From an uncultured Bacilli bacterium (lineage in GTDB: Bacteria > Bacillota_I > Bacilli_A > RF39 > UBA660), in NCBI GenBank assembly GCA_947623975.1, contig CANQHY010000082.1:1-5425 (forward strand): a stretch of 5,425 bases of DNA. The letters are read 5' to 3'. The translations under genes and the position numbers were made by a program. The notes beneath the pieces were generated by a model that saw only the letters and a program-made list of their open reading frames with translations, did no database searches and was not told where the DNA came from. This document shows, in pieces, positions 1 to 5,425 of the stretch; within the stretch, counting starts at the first letter, position 1; every line of letters begins with the position of its first letter.

Positions 1-134
1 ACTTGGGTTACAGCTTGATTAACACGCCAGTTATAACCAAAATATAAAACAACAACTCCTAATATTACCCCAATAATTGTTACGGTATTTTTATTAGTTA
101 AAAATCTTCTTAAAATATTAACAATATTTCTCAT
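1..134 (-). CDS. N-terminal part of a membrane-anchored protein, possibly CpaB/SAF-domain pilus assembly protein (partial)
   Basis: This is the first 44 codons of a gene that runs off the left edge. It starts at ATG 134-132, which overlaps the TAA stop of the preceding gene by one base (TAATG), and has an AGGAGG ribosome binding site 10 nt upstream. The visible protein begins MRNIVNILRRFLTNKN, a basic cytoplasmic stretch. A hydrophobic helix at about residues 17-34 (TVTIIGVILGVVVLYFGY) follows, and then NWRVNQAVTQ. A short basic N-terminus, one membrane helix and a polar segment that would lead into a periphery-facing domain is the layout of CpaB/RcpC-type Flp pilus assembly proteins, which carry a SAF domain. 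The SAF domain itself lies outside the window, so this identity is inferred from layout, context and remembered resemblance. Any single-pass N-in membrane protein would look the same here. Confidence 0.7.
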   Translation of the reverse strand, partial: MRNIVNILRRFLTNKNTVTIIGVILGVVVLYFGYNWRVNQAVTQ

Positions 135-559
135 TAACTATTCTCCTCCTTTTCATTCATTTCTAAAACCGCATCTAATCTATTAACTATTTCATATTGA
201 TAATCTTGAGCATTAGCATTAACTGAAAAACTATCAGTATTTGAACTAACCCTAACACTAACCTTAGGAGGAGCTTCATAAATATCATAAAAAGAAATTT
301 TATAAGTTCTATTAGTATTAACAGTTTCTGAAAATCTTCTTAAGAAATTTTCAATGAACTTTTCTTTATTAATTCTAAGCTCCTTATATTCTCTGTAATA
401 ACCATAATCAACAGCATCAACTAAAGCGGCTTGTGTTACTTCTTTAACTTGATAGTAATCTTTAGTTGTCGTTGTAGTTACGGAGTTGATTAACATCATT
501 GCTATAATAACAATTAAACCTAATAATATTAACCAATAACCCCAATAAGCTGATTTCAT
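134..559 (-). CDS. Small single-pass membrane protein, minor pilin/TadE-like (possibly DUF5411 family)
   Basis: A 141-residue protein starting at ATG 559-557. AAGGAG at 576-571 is 11 nt upstream and overlaps the stop of the giant gene. Residues 1-8 are short and nearly uncharged, and residues 9-26 form one hydrophobic helix (WLILLGLIVIIAMMLINS). A run of five Thr follows at 28-32, and then a likely continuing helix (YQVKEVTQAALVDAVDYGYY, residues 36-55). The rest is mixed alpha/beta, with an acidic C-terminus (EMNEKEENS). A membrane helix running into an Ala-rich amphipathic helix resembles TadE/TadF minor pseudopilins. From memory the sequence also resembles the DUF5411 family of Firmicutes, which was not tested. 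No classical prepilin peptidase site (G followed by E at +5) is visible and there are no cysteines. It sits between the giant secreted protein and a CpaB-like gene, so a structural or assembly role in a surface filament is plausible but inferred. Confidence 0.85.
   Translation of the reverse strand: MKSAYWGYWLILLGLIVIIAMMLINSVTTTTTKDYYQVKEVTQAALVDAVDYGYYREYKELRINKEKFIENFLRRFSETVNTNRTYKISFYDIYEAPPKVSVRVSSNTDSFSVNANAQDYQYEIVNRLDAVLEMNEKEENS
145..150 (-). promoter_or_regulatory. Ribosome binding site of the partial leftmost gene
   Basis: A full AGGAGG Shine-Dalgarno core (within AAGGAGGAG) lies inside the last codons of the upstream gene, 10 nt before ATG 134-132. It supports that start codon and shows that the leftmost gene is real despite only 134 nt being visible. 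Confidence 0.8.
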
Positions 560-575
560 CTTTTAATCATCTCCT

Positions 576-3500
576 TTACTTCCAAGCCGGTCCAACTTTT
601 TTAGCTGTACTAACTTCAGACCAAGCTGTAAATAATTCATCGTCATTTGGTACTTTTGAACTTGAAATATAATGATTATCTCTAATAAAAGTACTTTTAT
701 ACCATTCTGAATAATTATCGTTTGGATCAGAAACTCCTAATTCATCACCTAACTCATCTATATTCTTAGTTTCATCAAGATCATTTTTAATAGTACCTGT
801 TACTTTGATTAAACTAAAATCTTGATATCCATTACTATTTTTTTCTTGCTCTTGATTATAAGCTCTAATATCTTGCATATTACTTGGTGTTAAAACAAAT
901 TCGTAATCTGCTTCTTCATTATAAATTTGATCATTTTTCTCATTTATTTCATCAATTGTTTTTTTTGCCTTAGCCGCTACAGCAGCATCATTAGGATTAG
1001 ATCCGTCTGCTATCGTATTCCAGTTTTTACCTAAACTACGATTTTGAGGATTTAGGGCATTTAAGGAAATAACTCGATAGAAATAATTTTGTTTAAAGGT
1101 ATCTTCATCATGCGGATCATCTGGAGTTACAACATCATTATCTACATGGTAATAACAACTATAACCTGCCCCACTACCACTCGGTTTAGCATATCGATCT
1201 AATCTTCCAGAATTACCACCATCAAAATCGTATCCTAAATTTGTAAAGGTAAAATTATATTTATAATCTCCTGACAAACGATTTAGATAAACAGGAAATA
1301 CAGGACCTAAATAATTTTTTAATTCACTGCCACAAGTAGTACAAGCTTCTCCTGTTCCAGGTAAACGGTAGAAAATAGCTCTAGAATAATAAGTTTTTTC
1401 TTGAGATAAAGTAAAATCTACATAATACTTATTATTATTTTCTGGAACATTATAGTAATAATCAAAAGATTGACTATTATTATTTAAGTCTGTTATACCT
1501 GTAACAGTTTCAGTTTTATCATCAGGTATTTCTACGGCAAAACTACTATTAGTAGGTGGATTATCATTAAATGCTTTAAATCCATTTAGCATATTACTAT
1601 ATTTTTCTTCGTAATAACTAAAACCAATATCAGCATTTACTTGATAATTATTACGCATTTTATCTAAAGATGCATCACCTTTACCATAAAATTTAGTAAC
1701 ACATGTATTTATATTTCCGATAGCTTTATTAATATTTTCAATTACAGCATTATATAAATTTTCTTTCTTTTCCTTAGAAGCCCCGCCAGACTTGAATGAT
1801 CTATCTAAACTAAATACATGTTCATCCCAATCATTTCTAGATAAATCACCAGAGCTTTTAACAACTACATTAGCTGCCTCTTCAGAGCAGAAATCATCTT
1901 TACTATCTACAAACATATAGTAAAATTCTGTATTATCGCCGTGGCCTAAGGATATATATAAAGCTGTACAACCTGTGATATTAAGTGTCTCATGAACAGT
2001 CTCAGTTTCAACCTTTTCTCCTTCTACTTTTTTTATTCTGTTTACAACATTTAATATGGTATATTCTGTAATTGTTTTTTGGTTTCTATAATTAACTTCT
2101 TCACCATTTTCGTCTCTAGTATGACCGTCAGAAGATATCTTAACTGTTTGATTACAAGGTTTACCTTCTTTTTCTGCCGAAACACAAATACTATTATTCC
2201 AGTAATCTATAACGTTACCATCACCTATTTTTTTCAAGTCTTCAATTAAAGTTCTCCATCCATAAGTTTGCTGATTACCCATTAAATCATAATAATTATG
2301 AGCAAGTTGTAAATAAGAATTATCCTCTTTTTTCAATATTTTTGTTAATTCTTCTAATCGCTCTTCTTCATTTAAAGATCCTTGACCATTACCATTTAAA
2401 TTAATATTTAATCTATCAATTCCTACATTTGCTCGACATGTTTTAGTTCCCTTAATTTTAACTTCTTGAGTATCTTCATATAGATCACCAATTTTAAAAT
2501 ATTGGCCAGCTATAGAACTTTTTCTTTCTGGTAAAGTAAATTTTAATTCTTCTGCACAAGAGATATTACAATAATCATTAGAATATTGAGTATATTCAGT
2601 ATCATCATTATACGCTGAATTACCAGTTATAGTTTGGTTATAATTATAATCTTGAACTTCTAAAACACAAGCTTTATCATCCCCAATAGTAAATTCATAA
2701 ACATTTGGATTTTCTTTATTATCATCATCTGCAGCATTATCACAACTTTTGGAAGTATATTGTGGTGTACATTCTCTTGATGTTTTTTGTAAACAAAATG
2801 CTTCGTAATGCTTCTTACCATGAGTTCCTAATTGATTATTTTCATAAAATGAAGAATCTTTAGGTGTATGAGTGGTTGTATCACACGCACATTGTTGAAC
2901 AAAGGTTTCTTGAATAATTTTATCTGTACCAGTTAACAGGTCACCTGTCCAACCATAATATTTACCATTATCAATATAGCAAGTTTTAATTGGCTTGCAA
3001 AATACATCATAATGATCTTGGCCTGCCTTAGTTAAACTACTATATAATTCAGGATTAATAATTTTACCTTTACCTACTCCTCCTGTAGTATCACATGCAC
3101 ACTCTTGAACAAACTCTTCTTCGGTAGTTTTAGCATCACCCATATCAATAGGGTTACTATCTTTTCCAATAAAAGTCTTTGTTCCTCCATTATCTTCTAT
3201 TTTGCAAGTGTCTTTTGGAATCCCACAAAAAGTATTGTAATATTTTTGAGTCTCTGTTGTAAGATTATTAATTACGCTATTATATAAAGCTTCATTTTTA
3301 GGAGTTTTATTATTTATATCACATAAGCACTCATTAACAAAAGTTTCTTGAATAGTTTTAATTTTTAAATTTTCATCAGCAATATTATTTGCCGTAATTT
3401 GTTGACCAAATACACCATAAAAAACATTAGTAGAACTATCATATTGACAAATTTTGGCTTCCTTACCGATGCTAATTTTTAAAATGTAAGGTACATAATA

Positions 3501-4436
3501 TTTAGTTGATACAGTATCTGGAGCTTGATAACGATGTTTGACATTTATTCCTTGTAAAGGAGCATTTTTATAATCAGAAAAATCATCAGTAAAATATAGC
3601 TTATCTCCACTAATTGTTATGTTACTAATTGGCCAAAAGATTTTATCGACCATAAATTTCCATTCTCCATAAGCTTCAATAAAATCATAGATTGTCGCTT
3701 CTTCATTTGGAACGAATCCACCTTGACTATCCCATAAATCCCAACCTCCGGCACTATCTCTACCAAAATGGAAAACTTCCACTACATCAGCATCTTTATA
3801 CTCTGGATAATCCTTAAGAATTCCTTTACGAAAATCTAAACCATTACTACTTACTACATCCGTTCCATCGCCATTATTATAACTAATACTTGCCCAATCG
3901 ACTATATAAGCATACTGGTTTCCTTCGGAATCAGTATATGTATGATCTTCTTTTAATGTTGGAGCTTTAGAATAATATTGAAGTTCATTATAATAATCTC
4001 CTTCTTCATTAGACTGATATTCTACTAAAAATTCTCCTCCAGTTTCAAGATATCCATAATGATTCAAATTAGAAGAGTCAATATCATATCCTGCACTGGC
4101 CAGATTAGTGGAAGCTTCCTCAGGAAAACAAGAAGCTTTTAAATTAGAATTATACCAAGCATTACAAGTTTTAATAACACTATCAGGTATACCAGGGTTT
4201 AATGCTTTATCAGCCTCAACACTTCCACCATGAATATAATCATGACGACTATCTCCATAAGGCATAGTAGTCCAATCTAACCAGCTCCAATAGTAGTAAT
4301 TATCATCTTTACTAACTTTTGATGAATCCCAAAAAAAGTTGTCATTATTTGAATTCCTTCCAAAAGCGCTTGCCTGCGCAGTTTGAGTAGCAATAAAGAA
4401 AGAAATTAGTAGTAAAAATATTATTTTCTTTTTCAT
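576..4436 (-). CDS. Giant secreted cysteine-rich surface protein (1286 residues), adhesin- or pilus-tip-like, function unknown
   Basis: The protein begins with a Sec signal peptide: KKK, a hydrophobic core at residues 5-16, and an AxA site (QASA) giving likely cleavage after A24. It has no lipobox and no C-terminal membrane helix. Residues 30-320 are rich in Trp, Tyr and Asp and were not recognised. Residues 330-555 hold three tandem four-Cys repeats. Residues 560-1100 are Asn/Asp/Tyr-rich with scattered Cys, including CTTC at 1032-1035. Residues 1117-1253 contain NYFYRVISLN, GKNW, YEFVLTPSNMQDIRAYNQ and STFIRD, a block I vaguely recall from other large Firmicutes surface proteins. The last residues are KKVGPAWK. 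There are 28 Cys in all, an even number, and none in the signal peptide, which fits disulfide-bonded extracellular folding. The start has AAAGGA 8 nt upstream and overlaps the previous gene by ATGA, so translation is probably coupled. An internal LPGTG (1025-1029) is not a sortase signal. An adhesin or tip role is inferred from size, secretion and neighbours; no catalytic motif was recognised. Confidence 0.93.
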   Translation of the reverse strand: MKKKIIFLLLISFFIATQTAQASAFGRNSNNDNFFWDSSKVSKDDNYYYWSWLDWTTMPYGDSRHDYIHGGSVEADKALNPGIPDSVIKTCNAWYNSNLKASCFPEEASTNLASAGYDIDSSNLNHYGYLETGGEFLVEYQSNEEGDYYNELQYYSKAPTLKEDHTYTDSEGNQYAYIVDWASISYNNGDGTDVVSSNGLDFRKGILKDYPEYKDADVVEVFHFGRDSAGGWDLWDSQGGFVPNEEATIYDFIEAYGEWKFMVDKIFWPISNITISGDKLYFTDDFSDYKNAPLQGINVKHRYQAPDTVSTKYYVPYILKISIGKEAKICQYDSSTNVFYGVFGQQITANNIADENLKIKTIQETFVNECLCDINNKTPKNEALYNSVINNLTTETQKYYNTFCGIPKDTCKIEDNGGTKTFIGKDSNPIDMGDAKTTEEEFVQECACDTTGGVGKGKIINPELYSSLTKAGQDHYDVFCKPIKTCYIDNGKYYGWTGDLLTGTDKIIQETFVQQCACDTTTHTPKDSSFYENNQLGTHGKKHYEAFCLQKTSRECTPQYTSKSCDNAADDDNKENPNVYEFTIGDDKACVLEVQDYNYNQTITGNSAYNDDTEYTQYSNDYCNISCAEELKFTLPERKSSIAGQYFKIGDLYEDTQEVKIKGTKTCRANVGIDRLNINLNGNGQGSLNEEERLEELTKILKKEDNSYLQLAHNYYDLMGNQQTYGWRTLIEDLKKIGDGNVIDYWNNSICVSAEKEGKPCNQTVKISSDGHTRDENGEEVNYRNQKTITEYTILNVVNRIKKVEGEKVETETVHETLNITGCTALYISLGHGDNTEFYYMFVDSKDDFCSEEAANVVVKSSGDLSRNDWDEHVFSLDRSFKSGGASKEKKENLYNAVIENINKAIGNINTCVTKFYGKGDASLDKMRNNYQVNADIGFSYYEEKYSNMLNGFKAFNDNPPTNSSFAVEIPDDKTETVTGITDLNNNSQSFDYYYNVPENNNKYYVDFTLSQEKTYYSRAIFYRLPGTGEACTTCGSELKNYLGPVFPVYLNRLSGDYKYNFTFTNLGYDFDGGNSGRLDRYAKPSGSGAGYSCYYHVDNDVVTPDDPHDEDTFKQNYFYRVISLNALNPQNRSLGKNWNTIADGSNPNDAAVAAKAKKTIDEINEKNDQIYNEEADYEFVLTPSNMQDIRAYNQEQEKNSNGYQDFSLIKVTGTIKNDLDETKNIDELGDELGVSDPNDNYSEWYKSTFIRDNHYISSSKVPNDDELFTAWSEVSTAKKVGPAWK
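2772..3449 (-). repeat. Three tandem four-cysteine repeats inside the giant surface protein
   Basis: The units are residues 330-410, 411-485 and 486-555 (about 81, 75 and 70 residues; DNA 3449-3207, 3206-2982 and 2981-2772). Each has an opening Cys (C330, C411, C486) followed by a short variable part containing Asp/Asn. Next comes a conserved F-V-x-[EQ]-C-x-C-D box (FVNECLCD, FVQECACD, FVQQCACD), and then a segment ending in Y-x-x-F-C (KYYNTFC, DHYDVFC, KHYEAFC). The CxC to final Cys spacing is 32, 32 and 30 residues, and units are joined by C-x(5-7)-C. A further C556 and C565 may be a degenerate start of a fourth unit. The repeats have diverged clearly in protein sequence, so they are old rather than a recent duplication. 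The regular Cys pattern implies a disulfide-stabilised bead-like stalk or binding module. I do not recognise the family. Confidence 0.85.
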
Positions 4437-5134
4437 ACTTTTTTTCCTTTCTTTATAACTTTAATATAAACTATATATCCTGTCGCTCCTAAAACGCCTA
4501 AAATCAAAATAACAATCCCGCTAATTTTTAATATCTTAATAAAAATATTATCTTTTTTTAAATTAGCTTTTCTTTGAGCAACTAATTTATCATATTCAGC
4601 ATTGATTTTTTGAACAATTTCACTATCATCTGCTGTTGAAGTAATCAATTCTTGACAATATTTAAAATCTTTTAATTCTTGACATACACCATTATTATAA
4701 TATTGATTAAATCTTGGAACCGTTAAGCTTTTCGTACGAAGACGCATGTTACAATTAGCAGTTTCTGCATAAATATTAAAGGTATATTTAATGACAGATT
4801 CAGTAGGTTTTTTAAAAGATATAATTCCATCCGTAGCATCAGAATAACGATATACTACTTTCTCTTTATTTAAATCATTAGTCATTTCAATATACATATT
4901 TGGGCTTAAATTATAAATAGATACTTGAATATAATAATAATTTTTAGAATAAACTGCTCCACTTTTAGGCATTTCATCAGTTTTATCAACAATTTCATAT
5001 TTAATATTTATATTAGAAGCTTCTTTAGTTAAATTAGATTGTTCTTTATAATTACAACTATCAGCTTTAGGATAGCCTAGTATAAACACAAAACTAATTA
5101 ATAAAAATAAAGTATAATTAATTAATCTTTTCAT
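4433..5134 (-). CDS. Secreted, C-terminally membrane-anchored protein of unknown function (first gene of operon)
   Basis: A 233-residue protein, first in the transcription unit. ATG 5134-5132 has AGGATGG 6 nt upstream. Residues 1-20 form a signal peptide (MKRLINYTLFLLISFVFILG) with an unclear cleavage site near residues 20-26. C27 follows DS and does not make a lipobox. Residues about 40-140 look beta-rich, with alternating hydrophobic residues (YYYIQVSIYNL, VIKYTFNIYAE), and could be one Ig-like or beta-sandwich domain. Four cysteines (27, 128, 151, 160) could form two disulfides. Residues 165-195 are probably helical and charged, residues 197-226 form a membrane helix, and the protein ends KKGKKV as a positive cytoplasmic stop-transfer tail. 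Its TGA stop overlaps the ATG of the giant gene (ATGA). This suggests linked production and perhaps a membrane-bound partner or anchor for that otherwise unanchored protein. The partnership is inference, and the family is known to me only as an uncharacterised surface-type protein. Confidence 0.9.
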   Translation of the reverse strand: MKRLINYTLFLLISFVFILGYPKADSCNYKEQSNLTKEASNINIKYEIVDKTDEMPKSGAVYSKNYYYIQVSIYNLSPNMYIEMTNDLNKEKVVYRYSDATDGIISFKKPTESVIKYTFNIYAETANCNMRLRTKSLTVPRFNQYYNNGVCQELKDFKYCQELITSTADDSEIVQKINAEYDKLVAQRKANLKKDNIFIKILKISGIVILILGVLGATGYIVYIKVIKKGKKV

Positions 5135-5140
5135 TAGCCA

Positions 5141-5147
5141 CCATCCT
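5141..5147 (-). promoter_or_regulatory. Ribosome binding site of the 233-residue gene
   Basis: AGGATGG lies 6 nt before ATG 5134-5132 and fixes the start of the operon's first gene. It begins only about 7 nt after the expected transcription start, so the 5' leader is about 20 nt, too short for a riboswitch or attenuator. Confidence 0.7.
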
Positions 5148-5160
5148 ATATTCTAAAAAA

Positions 5161-5189
5161 AGTATATCATAATTAAAGATATTTTCCAA
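5161..5189 (-). promoter_or_regulatory. Predicted sigma-A-type promoter with extended -10 for the surface-protein operon
   Basis: On the minus strand, -35 TTGGAA (5189-5184) is followed by 17 nt and then -10 TATACT (5166-5161). The -10 is preceded by TGA, giving an extended TGn motif (TGATATACT). The expected start site is near 5154. The promoter lies between the terminator hairpin and the first gene, so the operon seems to be transcribed independently of whatever lies upstream. No clear operator palindrome was seen around it. Confidence 0.72.
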
Positions 5190-5210
5190 CATTTTTCCGC
5201 TATTAAATTT

Positions 5211-5247
5211 AAAAAAATAGAAAGAAAACTATTATTTCTTTCTATTT
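5211..5247 (-). terminator. Intrinsic terminator after the upstream gene remnant
   Basis: There is a perfect 13-bp inverted repeat: arms at 5235-5247 and 5215-5227 (plus-strand arm AAATAGAAAGAAA) with a 7-nt loop. On the minus strand it is followed by a T run made of 5217-5211, of which about four bases stay unpaired. The stem is AT-rich but long. It overlaps the TAG stop of the GPAWK remnant, so it ended that gene's transcript. Because the other strand also shows T-rich sequence around the arms, weak bidirectional action is possible. Confidence 0.75.
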
Positions 5248-5337
5248 CCAAGCCGGACCTATTTTAGTTTGAGTAATATCATCGCCCGAGTTTTGCAGAT
5301 TAGAAACAATAAAATATACAATTAAGCTAGGTAAAAC
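5242..5337 (-). pseudogene. 3' remnant of a surface-protein gene ending in KIGPAWK
   Basis: On the minus strand the frame ending at TAG 5244-5242 encodes a C-terminus reading NSGDDITQTKIGPAWK, preceded by a hydrophobic stretch (LPSLIVYFIVSNLQ). The giant protein in this window ends STAKKVGPAWK. The shared last residues use partly different synonymous codons (GGT/GGA for Gly, AAA/AAG for the final Lys, TAG/TAA stop), which indicates that both were selected as protein. The frame is closed upstream by TAG at 5340-5338 and holds no ATG, GTG or TTG start, so the visible piece cannot be a whole gene. It is best read as the tail of a paralogous or functionally similar gene broken by deletion, frameshift or rearrangement near 5340. 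A sequencing or assembly frameshift is an alternative. The hydrophobic part may or may not belong to the original protein. Confidence 0.6.
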
Positions 5338-5341
5338 CTAG
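5327..5341. repeat. Short perfect palindrome at the edge of the gene remnant
   Basis: CTAGGT and ACCTAG form a perfect 6-bp inverted repeat around a 3-nt AAA spacer, followed on the plus strand by TATTTTTT. This could act as a weak plus-strand terminator, but no plus-strand gene feeds into it. Its position coincides with the point where the GPAWK frame is lost (stop at 5340-5338), so it may instead mark a recombination or element boundary. Its function is unknown. Confidence 0.4.
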
Positions 5342-5359
5342 TATTTTTTATGTCAACTA

Positions 5360-5424
5360 CCCCGTAACAAGATTATCGGAGCTTAAATTTGTATTGCGTA
5401 ATCTATATTCCTCGCAACAAGATT
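5360..5424. repeat. Two copies of a 15-nt direct repeat spaced 50 nt apart, in a region with no recognised gene
   Basis: On the plus strand, CCCCGTAACAAGATT (5360-5374) and CCTCGCAACAAGATT (5410-5424) match at 13 of 15 positions, with starts exactly 50 nt apart. Small inverted repeats lie inside (TTGCG with CGCAA, AATCT with AGATT). The stretch is visibly richer in G and C than its neighbours. The period is not a multiple of three, so it is not a coding repeat. The right-hand copy touches the window edge, so further copies may exist outside. With only two visible copies it cannot be assigned to CRISPR, an integron or any known repeat family. Confidence 0.4.
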
Positions 5425-5425
5425 G

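Noticed and set aside
557..571. Four-codon ORF (ATGATTAAAAGATGA) between the giant gene and the pilin-like gene
   Set aside because: It is too short, and is most simply the spacer between the AAGGAG site and the real ATG at 559-557.
1350..1364. LPGTG sequence (residues 1025-1029 of the giant protein) as a sortase motif
   Set aside because: It is about 260 residues from the C-terminus and is not followed by a hydrophobic helix and basic tail, so it is a chance match to LPxTG.
3105..3287. 60-codon plus-strand open frame opposite the giant gene
   Set aside because: It lies wholly inside a long, well-supported minus-strand gene with signal peptide and Cys repeats. It has low-complexity Phe/Ile/Ser content and no associated ribosome binding site was recognised. 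It is a shadow frame.
5049..5063. Possible lipoprotein signal at C27 of the 233-residue protein (DNA around the KADSC codons)
   Set aside because: The residues before the Cys (A-D-S) do not fit a lipobox, and the protein already has a C-terminal membrane anchor.
5351..5356. Perfect TTGACA (-35) on the minus strand upstream of the gene remnant
   Set aside because: No acceptable -10 lies 16-18 nt downstream (TACCTA at 17 nt, TTACCT at 16 nt), and no intact gene follows, so a promoter cannot be supported.
5357..5425. Open minus-strand frame of 22 codons ending in NLVTG and TAG, entering from the right edge
   Set aside because: It is short, with no recognisable motif. The direct repeat crosses it in two different frames, and it is not in frame with the GPAWK remnant. 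It could be the end of a real gene, but the window does not show enough.
5360..5425. CRISPR array or integron attC site
   Set aside because: Only two repeat copies of 15 nt are visible, with no spacer pattern, no cas or integrase gene, and no consensus core sequences of attC.

Overview
The window reads as AT-rich chromosomal DNA (roughly 30% G+C by eye, not counted) from a low-GC Gram-positive-type bacterium, most likely an uncultured Bacillota/Bacilli lineage such as those found in gut metagenomes. This placement is inferred from base composition, purine-rich AAGGAGG-type ribosome binding sites, Sec signal peptides and intrinsic terminators. Tryptophan is always TGG (18 times in the largest gene) and TGA ends one gene, so the standard bacterial code fits and the Mycoplasma code does not.

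All convincing genes lie on the minus strand, so the window is best read from right to left. From 5425 to about 5340 there is a small region with no recognisable gene, holding a 15-nt repeat spaced 50 nt apart and a short perfect palindrome. From 5337 to 5242 lies the 3' remnant of a broken gene whose protein ends in KIGPAWK. It is closed by a strong terminator hairpin (5211-5247). A promoter with an extended -10 (5161-5189) then starts a new transcription unit.

That unit contains four tightly packed genes: (1) a 233-residue protein with a signal peptide and a single C-terminal membrane anchor; (2) a 1286-residue secreted protein rich in Asn, Asp, Tyr and Cys, with three tandem four-cysteine repeats and a C-terminal KVGPAWK tail; (3) a 141-residue protein with one N-terminal membrane helix, resembling minor pilin/TadE-like or DUF5411-type proteins; (4) the first 44 codons of a membrane-anchored protein that looks like the start of a CpaB/SAF-domain pilus assembly protein. 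Overlaps of 4 nt and 1 nt and a gap of 16 nt, with no internal terminator seen, indicate one polycistronic, translationally coupled operon that continues past the left edge.

The working interpretation, which is inference, is a cell-surface apparatus: a membrane-anchored partner, a giant disulfide-rich secreted adhesin or tip-like protein, and pilus-like (Tad/Flp-related) components. The exact GPAWK ending is shared by the giant protein and the upstream remnant, although the codons differ silently. This points to a selected C-terminal tail that may be a sorting or docking signal. No enzyme, phage, CRISPR, tRNA or rRNA feature was recognised.
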